A DNA stretch of 64,000 nucleotides from an uncultured Ferrimonas sp. (GTDB taxonomy: Bacteria; Pseudomonadota; Gammaproteobacteria; Enterobacterales; Shewanellaceae), in assembly GCF_947489035.1 (NCBI RefSeq), contig NZ_CANLCI010000004.1, forward strand, positions 62,001 to 126,000. The letters are read 5' to 3'. The position numbers and the translations under genes are program-made. This document shows positions 1 to 8,457 of the stretch, piece after piece. A model generated the notes under the pieces. It worked only from the letters and a program-made list of their open reading frames with translations. It was not told the DNA's origin and ran no database searches. How positions within the stretch are numbered: the stretch's first letter is position 1; each line of letters opens with the position of its first letter.

Positions 1-704
1 GAAGTAATGGTAATGCCATCCACCACCAACTCGGCGTCTTCGGCGGCGACCAGCTCGGTCATGGTGCCAAAGGTGTCGCTTAAGCCAGTGCCGCCCACGT
101 CGGTGGCGGCCACGGTGATCTCATTGGCTTTGCCGGTTTCATCGGAGCTCATCACCAGCTGCGGGCCAGCATCGGAGTTAATGATGGTGGCGGTAACGCC
201 GGGGTTGTCGTCGGACTTATTAATCTTGGCAACGATGTCGGCCAAGGTGTCGGTGGCGCTCACGTCGATCACCAACTGGGCATCGGGATCCGGTGCGCCC
301 AGGCTGTCGTAACCCACGTTGATGGTTAGCTGGCCTTCCCCAACGGCGGTGTCGGCATCCGCGACCGCGGCACTGCCCAACTTTTGGCTTTCCGCTAAAC
401 GGTTCACCTTGATGTTGTAGGTGCCCGCAACCGCATCGGCGGTGGTTTCAACGCCAACGTAGGTATCGTTACTTAACTTGGTTTTACGCTTATCAAAGGT
501 CTCAACGTCTTGCAGCTTTTCCAGCGCATCTTGAAAATCGGTCATGCCTGACTTCAAGGTGCCCAGCGCCGAGATCTCTGTCTCTAACGTGGCCTCGCGC
601 GCGTTCAACGCCGTTTGTCGTGGCGAGAAACTCGAGTTAACTAACGCCTCAACAATGCCATTGATGTCGAGGCCAGAACCCATACCGGTAGACGTTAAGC
701 CCAT
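1..704 (-). CDS. fliD: Flagellar hook-associated protein 2 (filament cap), N-terminal part, cut by window edge
   Basis: FliD caps the growing flagellar filament and helps exported flagellin fold at the tip. About 234 N-terminal residues are visible; the rest lies left of the window. The protein starts MGLTSTGMGSGLDIN, the usual FliD opening (a GSGLDI-type motif), followed by a helical stretch with a typical LVNSSFSPRQ segment and a D2-like beta region rich in Asp, Thr and Gly. The ATG at 704 lies 9 bases after the flaG stop, in the usual flagellin-flaG-fliD order, so it is probably co-transcribed with flaG. The identification is firm; the C-terminus cannot be judged. Confidence 0.9.
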   Translation of the reverse strand, partial: MGLTSTGMGSGLDINGIVEALVNSSFSPRQTALNAREATLETEISALGTLKSGMTDFQDALEKLQDVETFDKRKTKLSNDTYVGVETTADAVAGTYNIKVNRLAESQKLGSAAVADADTAVGEGQLTINVGYDSLGAPDPDAQLVIDVSATDTLADIVAKINKSDDNPGVTATIINSDAGPQLVMSSDETGKANEITVAATDVGGTGLSDTFGTMTELVAAEDAELVVDGITIT

Positions 705-713
705 GCTGTACCC

Positions 714-1112
714 TTACGCTTTGGTGTTAAACAATAAGCCACTGAGATCCGACAACCGTGCGGCAAGATCCAGCACCTCTTCGGAGGGAAATTGCCGGAT
801 CACTTCATTGGTGTTCAGATCCTTTACGGTCACCACATCGCGACCGGTGTCATCGTCAACGTGAAACGACAATGAACGCTGGTTGGTGTTCATGAATCGT
901 TCTAATTCTGCTGCAACTTCAGTAAGTTGCTCTTTGCTTAGCGGCTGCTGCCCGCTGGCTTCGGTGCTGGCGTTTACTTTCGCTGGCGCCTGCTCTGCGC
1001 CCACCGCCGTTGGATCTTGGCGCTGCAGCTCAGCCATATTGCCGCCGCTTGCGGCGCCTTTGGCTGTCGAAGCAAAATTTGTACCAGTTACAGATGTGAC
1101 GTCCGCTGCCAT
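714..1112 (-). CDS. flaG: FlaG family flagellar protein
   Basis: FlaG is a small protein made with polar flagellins; in Vibrio and Pseudomonas relatives it influences filament length. It has 132 residues: a low-complexity N-terminal half rich in Ala, Gln and Ser, then the conserved FlaG core with SFHVDDDTGRDVVTVKD and the ending VIRQFPSEEVLDLAARL. A longer reading frame exists, but the ATG at 1112 has a clear AGGAG ribosome site just upstream, so I start there. The gene follows the terminator of the last flagellin gene and runs into fliD, so it probably has its own promoter, which I could not identify. Function is known only by family. Confidence 0.88.
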   Translation of the reverse strand: MAADVTSVTGTNFASTAKGAASGGNMAELQRQDPTAVGAEQAPAKVNASTEASGQQPLSKEQLTEVAAELERFMNTNQRSLSFHVDDDTGRDVVTVKDLNTNEVIRQFPSEEVLDLAARLSDLSGLLFNTKA

Positions 1113-1203
1113 GCTATTTCTCCTCTGTACGGCAAGTCGTGCTGTGGGACTGCACCCTAGCACGGGTGTCGGCTCATTCCTTTGGCCTAAGCCACAACAG
1201 CAT

Positions 1204-1238
1204 AAAAAAACGGCAGAGCTTGCGCTCTACCGTTTTTA
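1204..1238 (-). terminator. Rho-independent terminator after flagellin gene 1
   Basis: The hairpin pairs ACGG-AGAGC with GCTCT-CCGT with one internal mismatch and a TTGC loop. It is flanked by A and T runs, so it can work in both directions. It separates the flagellin gene from flaG. Confidence 0.85.
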
Positions 1239-1302
1239 TCGGCCGCTTGCCCTGCAAGCTTTAGCCTTTTCTTTACCAAGTTACCCTTGGCGATGGCCAC
1301 GG

Positions 1303-2454
1303 TTACAGCAGCGACAGCGCCGATTGTGGCAGCTGGTTGGCTTGCGCCAGCATCGCCGAAGAGGACTGCGACAGCACTTGGTTTTTGGCCAGTTCTGCCG
1401 ACTCTTTGGCAAAGTCGACGTCTTGGATACGAGAGCGGGCATCAGCAACGTTGGTTTGGATGTTACCCAAGTTGTTGATGGTGTGGCTCATGCGGTTTTG
1501 CACCGCACCCAAGTCAGCACGCTGACCATCGATCTGACCGATGGCGTTGTCCAGCATGGTCACTGCCGCCTGGGCACCAGCCGCAGTCGATACGTCCAAC
1601 TTGCTGACATCAGAAGTATTGTTGCCACCAATGGTTACCGCACTGCCGGCACCGACGGTCCCGCCTAAGGCAAAGTTAGAGGTGCCGCTGCCGTTGTTTT
1701 CAATCGTACCAGACAACACCACATCACCGGCGTCGTTGACGCCAGCGGCCACACCAAAATCACCCAGCGCATCGTTCAAGGCTGCCGCAACGCCACCGGC
1801 ATCGGTTGCCTCGGACAGATCCACGCTAACCGCAGAGGCCGCTACACCAGCAGCATCGGTGGCGGTGAAGGTCATGTCATCGGCTGCGATCAGCGCGGCC
1901 AAATCCGCTGCTGCAACCGCAGTACCTGATACAGATTTCCCTTGCGCCAGTTTGTCGGCACTCACATCAGACAACGATACCGAGATGGTTTCATTGGCTT
2001 CCGCACCCACTTGGAAGCTCTGAGTACCAAAGCTGCCGTCCAGCAGGTTTTGGCCACCGAACGAAGTGGTTTCCGCGATGCGGGTCAATTCGGTAGACAG
2101 TGCGCCAATCTCTTTCTGGATTGAGTCACGGTCTTCTGTCGAGTTTGAGCCGTTAGCAGATTGCAGTGACAAGTCACGCATGCGTTGCAGGATGTTGGTG
2201 GATTCCTGCATCGCGCCTTCGGCGGTTTGGGCGATGGAGATGCCGTCGTTGGCGTTACGCATAGCAACGTCCATACCGCGCACCTGTGAGGTCAAGCGGT
2301 TGGAGATCTGCAGACCTGCCGCGTCGTCTTTCGCAGAGTTAATGCGTAAGCCCGACGCCAAACGGTTCATCGACGTTTGGGTGGCGGCGCTGGCAGCGTT
2401 GGTGCTGCGTTGGGCCGACATGGAGGTCACATTGGTATTAACGGTAATAGCCAT
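1303..2454 (-). CDS. Flagellin (array copy 1, nearest flaG)
   Basis: Flagellin is the structural subunit of the filament, exported by the flagellar type III system. It has 383 residues. The D0/D1 N-terminal region (about residues 1-168) begins [17 protein letters not shown] and includes the [17 protein letters not shown] motif; the C-terminal D1/D0 region (last ~90 residues) ends [11 protein letters not shown]. These ends nearly match the three paralogues upstream, while the central part (about 170-290) is Ala/Gly/Asp-rich and unique to this copy. It is preceded by its own sigma28-type promoter and followed by a terminator, so it is a separate transcription unit. Which paralogue forms most of the filament cannot be told from sequence. 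Confidence 0.96.
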   Translation of the reverse strand: MAITVNTNVTSMSAQRSTNAASAATQTSMNRLASGLRINSAKDDAAGLQISNRLTSQVRGMDVAMRNANDGISIAQTAEGAMQESTNILQRMRDLSLQSANGSNSTEDRDSIQKEIGALSTELTRIAETTSFGGQNLLDGSFGTQSFQVGAEANETISVSLSDVSADKLAQGKSVSGTAVAAADLAALIAADDMTFTATDAAGVAASAVSVDLSEATDAGGVAAALNDALGDFGVAAGVNDAGDVVLSGTIENNGSGTSNFALGGTVGAGSAVTIGGNNTSDVSKLDVSTAAGAQAAVTMLDNAIGQIDGQRADLGAVQNRMSHTINNLGNIQTNVADARSRIQDVDFAKESAELAKNQVLSQSSSAMLAQANQLPQSALSLL

Positions 2455-2522
2455 AATGTTTTCCTAAAGTAATGTAAACCAATGGGACCAACCAATGCGG
2501 TCAGATCCCTGTTACATCTAGG

Positions 2523-2549
2523 CTATCGGCAGTAAATATTAAGCCTTTA
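2523..2549 (-). promoter_or_regulatory. sigma28 (FliA) promoter of flagellin copy 1
   Basis: The minus strand reads TAAAGGCT, 11 bases, GCCGATAG. This fits the FliA consensus TAAAGTTT-N11-GCCGATAA closely. It lies about 70 bases before the ATG at 2454, and the same layout occurs before the other three flagellin genes. Confidence 0.9.
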
Positions 2550-2680
2550 GCAATTCCCCATCTTTCCTAACAAAACCGCATAAAAGTTATGCCATTAGCG
2601 TAATTCAGCAGCATTCTTGCCCCCTGCCCCATCAATTTCAGCGGCCGCCTAACGCCGCCACAATCGGCTTGCAGGCACAA

Positions 2681-2706
2681 AAAAGCAGAGCCGAAGCTCT
2701 GCTTTT
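2681..2706 (-). terminator. Rho-independent terminator after flagellin copy 2
   Basis: A perfect stem AAAAGCAGAGC / GCTCTGCTTTT closes a CGAA loop. The run of four T residues on each strand makes it symmetrical. The hairpin after copy 3 has the same sequence. Confidence 0.88.
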
Positions 2707-2740
2707 GGTGTTGCTCAAAAACCGTGCTACCGCTGTTGGC

Positions 2741-3895
2741 TTACAGCAGCGACAATGCCGATTGTGGCAACTGGTTGGCTTGCGCCAGCATCGCCGAAGA
2801 GGACTGCGACAGCACTTGGTTTTTGGCCAGTTCAGCAGACTCTTTCGCGAAGTCGACGTCTTGGATACGAGAGCGGGCATCAGCAACGTTGGTTTGGATG
2901 TTACCCAAGTTGTTGATGGTGTGGCTCATGCGGTTTTGTACCGCACCCAAGTCAGCACGTTGGCCGTCAATCTGAGCGATGGCGTCATCGATCAGGGTCA
3001 CGGCCGCTTGCGCGCCACCGGTGGTGGTTACGTCTAGGGTCGAGATGTTGGCAGAACCATCGGCACCCACGGTGGCGGCGGTTGGGGCGTTGGTGGCGCC
3101 GGTTGCGGTCATCGCAACGGTACCGCCGGTCTTTTCAACAGAGCCGGTCAGCACAACGTTGCCGGTAGAATCGTCCACTTCAGCAACCACGCCGCTGTCA
3201 CCCAGAGCGTCGTTCATCGCCGCGGCCAAAGAGCCCGCGTCGGTTACGTTGGCCAGATCCACGGTTAAGGTTGAAGAAGCAGTACCGTCTTGGTCAACCG
3301 CGATGCTCATTGCAGACACGGTGCCGTCGGCGTATTCGGCGATATCAGCGGCCGCGATCACACCACCGGATACGGCAGCGCGTTCGCCCAGCTTGTCGGC
3401 GCTTACGTCAGACAGGGATACGCTGATGGTTTCGTTGGCTTCAGAACCCACTTGGAAGCTCTGAGTACCAAAGCTGCCGTCCAGCAAGTTTTGGCCACCG
3501 AACGAGGTGGTTTCCGCGATACGGGTCAGCTCGGTAGACAGTGCGCCAATCTCTTTCTGGATTGAATCACGGTCTTCTTTGGAGTTCGAACCGTTCGAGG
3601 ACTGCAAAGACAGATCACGCATACGCTGCAGGATGTTGGTGGATTCCTGCATCGCGCCTTCCGCGGTTTGGGCGATGGAGATGCCATCGTTGGCGTTACG
3701 CATGGCAACGTCCATACCACGTACCTGAGAGGTCAGGCGGTTGGAGATCTGCAGACCTGCCGCGTCGTCTTTGGCGGAGTTAATGCGTAAACCTGACGCC
3801 AAACGGTTCATCGACGTTTGGGTGGCGGCACTGGCAGCGTTGGTGCTGCGCTGGGCCGACATGGAGGTCACATTGGTATTAACAGTAATAGCCAT
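2741..3895 (-). CDS. Flagellin (array copy 2)
   Basis: Filament subunit of 384 residues. The N-terminal ~168 and C-terminal ~90 residues nearly match the other copies. It shares the variant [13 protein letters not shown] with copy 3, so these two are closest in the N-terminal region. The centre (about 170-290) differs completely in sequence but keeps the same style: Thr, Ala, Gly and Asp repeats forming an exposed D2-like domain. It has its own sigma28 promoter and terminator. The conserved ends are needed for export and polymerisation and the centre is surface exposed, so the array may offer antigenic or mechanical variety. This last point is inference. Confidence 0.96.
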   Translation of the reverse strand: MAITVNTNVTSMSAQRSTNAASAATQTSMNRLASGLRINSAKDDAAGLQISNRLTSQVRGMDVAMRNANDGISIAQTAEGAMQESTNILQRMRDLSLQSSNGSNSKEDRDSIQKEIGALSTELTRIAETTSFGGQNLLDGSFGTQSFQVGSEANETISVSLSDVSADKLGERAAVSGGVIAAADIAEYADGTVSAMSIAVDQDGTASSTLTVDLANVTDAGSLAAAMNDALGDSGVVAEVDDSTGNVVLTGSVEKTGGTVAMTATGATNAPTAATVGADGSANISTLDVTTTGGAQAAVTLIDDAIAQIDGQRADLGAVQNRMSHTINNLGNIQTNVADARSRIQDVDFAKESAELAKNQVLSQSSSAMLAQANQLPQSALSLL

Positions 3896-3963
3896 GATGT
3901 TTTCCTAAAGTTGTGTAAACCAATGGGACCAACCACCGTGGTCGGATCCCTGTTACCTCTACT

Positions 3964-3990
3964 CTATCGGCATCATTTAACCGGGCTTTA
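3964..3990 (-). promoter_or_regulatory. sigma28 (FliA) promoter of flagellin copy 2
   Basis: The minus strand reads TAAAGCCC, 11 bases, GCCGATAG, a close match to the FliA consensus, about 70 bases before the start codon at 3895. Confidence 0.9.
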
Positions 3991-4088
3991 GGCTTTATCG
4001 AGTAATTTTAAAAAACGCAGCGCCGTTCGTGGCTCAGATCACATCGGCGCGGCAACGCCTTGGCCGCCACGCCAAATTAACCGCACAA

Positions 4089-4114
4089 AAAAGCAGAGCC
4101 GAAGCTCTGCTTTT
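4089..4114 (-). terminator. Rho-independent terminator after flagellin copy 3
   Basis: Stem AAAAGCAGAGC / GCTCTGCTTTT with a CGAA loop. It is identical in its core to the hairpin at 2681-2706, so the repeat between paralogues extends into the 3' flank. Confidence 0.88.
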
Positions 4115-4139
4115 GGGGGGACGCGACAGGCTAACTGAA

Positions 4140-5327
4140 TTACAGCAGCGACAGCGCCGATTGTGGCAGCTGGTTGGCTTGCGCCAGCATCGCGGAAGAG
4201 GACTGCGACAGCACCTGGTTTTTGGCCAGCTCGGCAGATTCTTTAGCGAAGTCAACATCTTGGATACGAGAGCGGGCGTCAGCAACGTTGGTTTGGATGT
4301 TACCCAAGTTGTTGATGGTGTGGCTCATGCGGTTTTGCACCGCACCCAAGTCGGCACGTTGGCCGTCAATCTGAGCAATGGCGTCATCAATGATGGCCAC
4401 CGCAGCTTGGGAACCCGCGGAGGTGCTTACGTCCAAATCATCAATGTTGGCGGTGCTGTTGCCTTGCATGCCAGGGGCCACAAAGTTACCCGCAGTCACA
4501 CCAGTACCCGCCGCAGTTGGGGTTAAGGTGGCGTTGTTTTCCAACGAGCCGCCGTACTTCATGGTACCGGCCGTTTTGTCGTATTCCACAACCGCACCGG
4601 TATCACCCAGCGCTTGGTTCATGGCCACGGCTAAGGTTTCGCCGTCGGTCACGTCGCTCATGTCTACGGTTAAGGTGCTGGTGTTGCCGTCGCCATCAAC
4701 GTAGGCGTAAGACAGCGCCGCATCAGGCGATGCCGAAGTGGCTGCGGCAACCATCGAGTCGATGTCGGCTTTGGCGATGGTGCTGCCAGCAGCGGCAGTA
4801 TCAACCGCGTTGCGATCGCCCAACTTATCTGCGCTTACGTCAGACAGGGATACGCTGATGGTTTCGTTGGCTTCAGCACCCACTTGGAAGCTCTGAGTAC
4901 CAAAGCTGCCGTCCAGCAAGTTTTGGCCACCGAACGAGGTGGTTTCCGCGATACGGGTCAGCTCGGTAGACAGTGCGCCAATCTCTTTCTGGATTGAATC
5001 ACGGTCTTCTTTGGAGTTCGAACCGTTCGAGGACTGCAAAGACAGATCGCGCATACGCTGCAGGATGTTGGTGGATTCCTGCATCGCACCTTCCGCGGTT
5101 TGGGCGATGGAGATGCCATCGTTGGCGTTACGCATTGCCACATCCATACCGCGCACCTGCGAGGTCAAACGGTTGGAGATCTGCAGGCCCGCCGCATCGT
5201 CTTTGGCGGAGTTGATCCGCAGGCCCGAAGCCAAGCGGTTCATGGACGTCTGCGTTGCCGCGCTGGCAGCGTTGGTGCTGCGCTGGGCGGACATCGAGGT
5301 CACATTAGTATTTACGGTGATAGCCAT
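4140..5327 (-). CDS. Flagellin (array copy 3)
   Basis: Filament subunit of 395 residues with the same conserved D0/D1 ends as its neighbours (start [17 protein letters not shown], end [11 protein letters not shown]). The central region (about 170-305) is slightly longer and unrelated at sequence level to the other copies; it has a [19 protein letters not shown] stretch recalling the TSTLTVD-type segment of copy 2. It carries its own promoter with a less perfect -10 box, and a terminator. No frameshift or stop is present, so all four copies look functional. Confidence 0.96.
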   Translation of the reverse strand: MAITVNTNVTSMSAQRSTNAASAATQTSMNRLASGLRINSAKDDAAGLQISNRLTSQVRGMDVAMRNANDGISIAQTAEGAMQESTNILQRMRDLSLQSSNGSNSKEDRDSIQKEIGALSTELTRIAETTSFGGQNLLDGSFGTQSFQVGAEANETISVSLSDVSADKLGDRNAVDTAAAGSTIAKADIDSMVAAATSASPDAALSYAYVDGDGNTSTLTVDMSDVTDGETLAVAMNQALGDTGAVVEYDKTAGTMKYGGSLENNATLTPTAAGTGVTAGNFVAPGMQGNSTANIDDLDVSTSAGSQAAVAIIDDAIAQIDGQRADLGAVQNRMSHTINNLGNIQTNVADARSRIQDVDFAKESAELAKNQVLSQSSSAMLAQANQLPQSALSLL

Positions 5328-5393
5328 AATTTGATCCTAATAAAAGTAAACCTGTGGGACCAAGCTAGGTTGCTGCATCCCCAGTCTCTTGTT

Positions 5394-5420
5394 ATGTCGG
5401 CCAAGTTCAGCGGGCCTTTA
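5394..5420 (-). promoter_or_regulatory. sigma28-type promoter of flagellin copy 3
   Basis: The minus strand reads TAAAGGCC, 11 bases, GCCGACAT. The -35 and the GCCGA core fit FliA; the end of the -10 box departs from GCCGATAA, so it may be weaker than those of copies 1 and 2. Confidence 0.82.
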
Positions 5421-5462
5421 GCCTTTTGACGGATTAATCTCCACCGTGTTGGCGCCACCAAC

Positions 5463-5494
5463 AAAAACGGCAGAGCGATAAACGCTCTGCCGTT
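5463..5494 (-). terminator. Rho-independent terminator after flagellin copy 4
   Basis: A perfect 12-bp stem AACGGCAGAGCG / CGCTCTGCCGTT encloses ATAAA. The minus-strand side is followed by a short T tract. Confidence 0.83.
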
Positions 5495-5516
5495 AGGGGG
5501 TGCAACTGCGACAGAA

Positions 5517-6713
5517 TTACAGCAGTGACAGCGCCGATTGTGGCAGCTGGTTGGCTTGCGCCAGCATCGCCGAAGAGGACTGCGACAACACTTGGTTTTT
5601 CGCCAGTTCCGCCGACTCTTTCGCGAAATCCACATCTTGGATGCGAGAGCGAGCATCGGCAACGTTGGTTTGGATGTTGCCCAAGTTGTTGATGGTGTGG
5701 CTCATGCGGTTTTGTACCGCACCCAAATCGGAACGCTGACCGTCAATTTGGCTGATGGCGGCGTCAATAATGTCGATGGCCGCTTGGGAGCCTTCAACGG
5801 AGGTCACATCCAGTGCGGCGATGCTGGAAGAGTTGGTCGCGCCAGCCATCTCAGTGTTATCAAAGGCACCGGCCGTACCGCCGGCGGGATCCGCCAAGGT
5901 CAGGCTAACCGCGTTAGCATCGCTGGTGTCGATGTCGTTGGCCACGGAACCGTTCATGGCGATGTTGCCATTGTCATCATAGGCCGCAACCACGTTCATA
6001 TCTTGTGCTTTAAAAGCATTGTTGATGCTGTCCAGCAACTCTTCTTCGTTGGTTACCGCAGAAAGATCCGCCTGAATGGTTACGCCAGTACCGTCACCCG
6101 CGTCAAAGGTGAAATCCAAGGTGCCAGCGGTTACGGTGCCATCAATGATTTCGTCAACGCCAGCTTTGCTGATCAGGTTGTTGTTATCAATGGCTGTGCC
6201 TTGTGCCAAGGCATCCGCGCTTACGTCAGACAGTGATACGCTGATGGTTTCGTTGGCTTCGGCGCCCACTTGGAAGCTTTGGGTACCGAAAGAACCGTCC
6301 AGCAAGCTTTGACCACCGAACGAGGTGGTTTCAGCGATACGGGTCAGCTCGGTTTGCAGAGCGCCCATCTCTTTTTGTACCGAGGCACGGTCTTCTGCCG
6401 AGTTCGAGCCGTTAGCCGACTGCAAAGACAGATCACGCATACGCTGCAGAATGTTGGTGGACTCTTGCATCGCGCCTTCGGCGGTTTGAGCAATCGAGAT
6501 GCCGTCGTTGGCGTTACGCATCGCCACATCCATGCCGCGAACCTGAGAGGTCAAACGGTTGGAGATCTGCAGGCCAGCCGCATCATCTTTGGCGGAGTTA
6601 ATGCGTAAACCCGACGCCAAACGGTTCATCGAAGTTTGGGTGGCAGCGCTGGCCGCGTTGGTGCTGCGCTGGGCAGACATGGAAGTGACGTTGGTATTTA
6701 CGGTGATAGCCAT
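5517..6713 (-). CDS. Flagellin (array copy 4, most divergent)
   Basis: Filament subunit of 398 residues, the first of the array in transcription direction. Its conserved ends carry more changes than those of the other three: [20 protein letters not shown] instead of the [17 protein letters not shown] type, and [10 protein letters not shown] instead of [10 protein letters not shown]. The central region (about 168-310) is acidic and Asn-rich, with a segment around [13 protein letters not shown]. Its promoter has the poorest -10 box (GCCGAAAC), so this copy may be differently timed or weaker. A separate role such as a minor or hook-proximal flagellin is possible but not shown. Confidence 0.95.
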   Translation of the reverse strand: MAITVNTNVTSMSAQRSTNAASAATQTSMNRLASGLRINSAKDDAAGLQISNRLTSQVRGMDVAMRNANDGISIAQTAEGAMQESTNILQRMRDLSLQSANGSNSAEDRASVQKEMGALQTELTRIAETTSFGGQSLLDGSFGTQSFQVGAEANETISVSLSDVSADALAQGTAIDNNNLISKAGVDEIIDGTVTAGTLDFTFDAGDGTGVTIQADLSAVTNEEELLDSINNAFKAQDMNVVAAYDDNGNIAMNGSVANDIDTSDANAVSLTLADPAGGTAGAFDNTEMAGATNSSSIAALDVTSVEGSQAAIDIIDAAISQIDGQRSDLGAVQNRMSHTINNLGNIQTNVADARSRIQDVDFAKESAELAKNQVLSQSSSAMLAQANQLPQSALSLL

Positions 6714-6785
6714 GGTGCTAATTCCTCAAAACAGTGAAAGCTTTTGGGGCCAACTTTCCGACGCTGCATCCCCGTTACATTCATT

Positions 6786-6812
6786 GTTTCGGCGCGCTGT
6801 TTTTTTCCTTTA
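6786..6812 (-). promoter_or_regulatory. sigma28-like promoter of flagellin copy 4
   Basis: The minus strand reads TAAAGGAA, 11 bases, GCCGAAAC. Spacing and the TAAAGG and GCCGA cores are kept, but the -10 end is degenerate. Confidence 0.72.
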
Positions 6813-6961
6813 GAAAAAACTTAATAAATTTCCGAAAAATTAAAATAACCGATAACAATCAGCACCTTAGAAACAAAGTCACGAGTTAATCCTGCGCTGT
6901 TTTTCAGCGCCCCCCATGTTGCCGCGCCGAAAAAATGGCGCAACCGCCAAGGGCTAGGATC

Positions 6962-6991
6962 AAAAAAGCCTCCCAGGTTGGAGGCTTTTTT
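6962..6991 (-). terminator. Rho-independent terminator after tdk
   Basis: Stem AAAAAAGCCTCC / GGAGGCTTTTTT with a CAGGTT loop and T runs on both strands. It lies 15 bases past the tdk stop. Confidence 0.9.
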
Positions 6992-7006
6992 ATCCACGGT
7001 GGCGGG

Positions 7007-7579
7007 TTAATCCCACGCCAACTCACGGTAGTGCTGACGGCACATCGACACATAGCTGTCGTTGCCACCAATCTGCACTTGGGCACCGCCGCGCACGGCC
7101 ACACCACTTTCATCTAAACGCACCACCATATTGGCTTTGCGGCCACAGTGGCAGATGGTTTTCAGCTCAACCAACTTGTCGGCCCACGCCAACAAGTAAT
7201 GTGAACCTTCAAACAGCTCACCCAAGAAGTCGGTACGCAAGCCGTAACACAGCACCGGAATATCCAACAGATCGACCACTTTAGTCAGTTGTCGCACCTG
7301 CGCCTTGGACAAAAACTGACTCTCATCCACCAGCACACAATTGGGCTGCTCTGGCTGCGCAGCAATCATCTGATGCAGATCGTCGTCGCTGCCGAAGATC
7401 AACGCGTCGGATTCTAAGCCGATGCGCGAGGTAACCTTACCCACACCATAACGGTCGTCCAGCGCCGCCGTTAACACCAGCGCTTTCATGCCACGCTCGT
7501 GATAGTTATAAGCCGACTGCAACAGCGACGTTGATTTGCCGGCATTCATCGCCGAATAGTAAAAATACAGTTGTGCCAA
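7007..7579 (-). CDS. tdk: Thymidine kinase
   Basis: Salvages thymidine by ATP-dependent phosphorylation to dTMP in the cytoplasm. It has 190 residues, close to the roughly 205 of E. coli Tdk. The Walker A loop is SAMNAGKST near residue 9, VLVDESQFL in the middle is the Walker B/Asp-Glu-Ser-Gln motif, and ICHCGRKA with a late Cys-containing stretch (SMCRQHY) supplies zinc ligands. The start is TTG, as [16 protein letters not shown] matches the E. coli N-terminus and a very strong AGGAGGG site sits about 8 bases upstream; no ATG fits. It is a single-gene unit with a TATAAT box upstream and a terminator downstream. Confidence 0.96.
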   Translation of the reverse strand: MAQLYFYYSAMNAGKSTSLLQSAYNYHERGMKALVLTAALDDRYGVGKVTSRIGLESDALIFGSDDDLHQMIAAQPEQPNCVLVDESQFLSKAQVRQLTKVVDLLDIPVLCYGLRTDFLGELFEGSHYLLAWADKLVELKTICHCGRKANMVVRLDESGVAVRGGAQVQIGGNDSYVSMCRQHYRELAWD

Positions 7580-7607
7580 GCTGCAACCCTCCTAAAAAAG
7601 TGGCGAG

Positions 7608-7613
7608 ATTATA
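7608..7613 (-). promoter_or_regulatory. tdk: Likely -10 box of the tdk promoter
   Basis: The minus strand reads TATTATAATCTCG about 30 bases upstream of the TTG start, giving a perfect TATAAT. No good -35 hexamer stands out at 16-18 bases. Confidence 0.5.
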
Positions 7614-7760
7614 ATACCAATCGTACTGGGTAGGTGAGCAATTGTTTGCGCCGGATCCGGAGCCCAAATTAAGGGCTGTGTACCAATTAGCTGTTGAACT
7701 TATTGTGCATGACCCGCTGCGGCATAAAGGTCATTGCCGAGACCGCTCGGCGGCGGGCAA

Positions 7761-8163
7761 GGGACTCGTCCCTTTGCAATCCCGAGCGCCTCCGAAGTGA
7801 CGACAGCCCCTCGTTTTCGCAGCATTGCGTTACAGCAACGGCCAGATGCGCCATCCATGGCTTAACTGGCCTCTACGGCATCCTGCCTTCGGCTTTACTT
7901 CATCACTGCTGCACTCGGCGTCACCAAGTCGGCAGAAAATTATCACCGCCAGATGATGACTTAGCCGTGCCAGATACGCCGCACTGGCTTTACTGCCGCA
8001 TCACAGCGTTGAGCGGTGTACTGCAAAATGAGGTTGAGCAACAGGATGTTGCGAGTGCATCGCTAAGCCATGGATGCCGCATCGATGCCGTGCCGAATGG
8101 CGCAGTGCAAGGAGCGAAAGTTGAGCTGTGCTAAGGCAATGGGATCCCAAAGGGAGGATCCCC
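7761..8163. repeat. Imperfect large inverted repeat in a gene-free region
   Basis: The 878 bases between tdk and the NhaC-type gene hold no convincing gene. Within them, 7761-7864 on the plus strand and 8064-8163 on the minus strand resemble each other. Both arms begin with a GGGA-TC-TCCCTTTG--ATCCC block (7761-7783 and 8163-8141). Both end with the identical 13-mer CATCCATGGCTTA (7852-7864; complement at 8064-8076). The middle parts have diverged. Open frames across it are rich in Arg, Cys and Ser and look non-coding. It could be a degraded mobile or dispersed repeat. No target duplication or transposase was seen. Confidence 0.6.
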
Positions 8164-8400
8164 CCCTTTTTCTACGAGCTAGTGTGCCATCGCCACTGCG
8201 ACATAACCACTTGAAAGCAGTGCCATCGAAGCTCGCCGCAGGCGACAATAGCTACCGCGCAGCAACGCCAACAGTTAACGAATGCACAGCCAAATTAAGC
8301 TGCTCTGCGCCACGGCCAAAGCCAGCAATGACACGCCGAGCAACATCAGCTGGGGAATGCAGAACCGGCACGAAAAGGAACAACGCAGTGCGGCTGATTT

Positions 8401-8436
8401 GGCCAAACCAACGATAACGGCACCGTTGGTTTGGCC
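8401..8436 (-). terminator. Long hairpin after the NhaC-type gene
   Basis: A perfect 13-bp inverted repeat GGCCAAACCAACG / CGTTGGTTTGGCC with a 10-base loop starts 22 bases past the stop codon. There is no T run, so termination is likely but not typical. Confidence 0.55.
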
Positions 8437-8457
8437 ATTGAGGGCTTCAGCCGCCGT

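Noticed and set aside
1..6800. Long plus-strand frames opposite the flagellin genes
   Set aside because: Shadows of the strongly biased codons on the minus strand; they repeat in each paralogue and have no ribosome sites.
7694..8134. A 146-codon plus-strand frame between tdk and the NhaC-type gene
   Set aside because: Residue mix rich in Arg, Cys, Ser and His, no ribosome site and no recognisable fold; it runs across the inverted repeat and looks non-coding.
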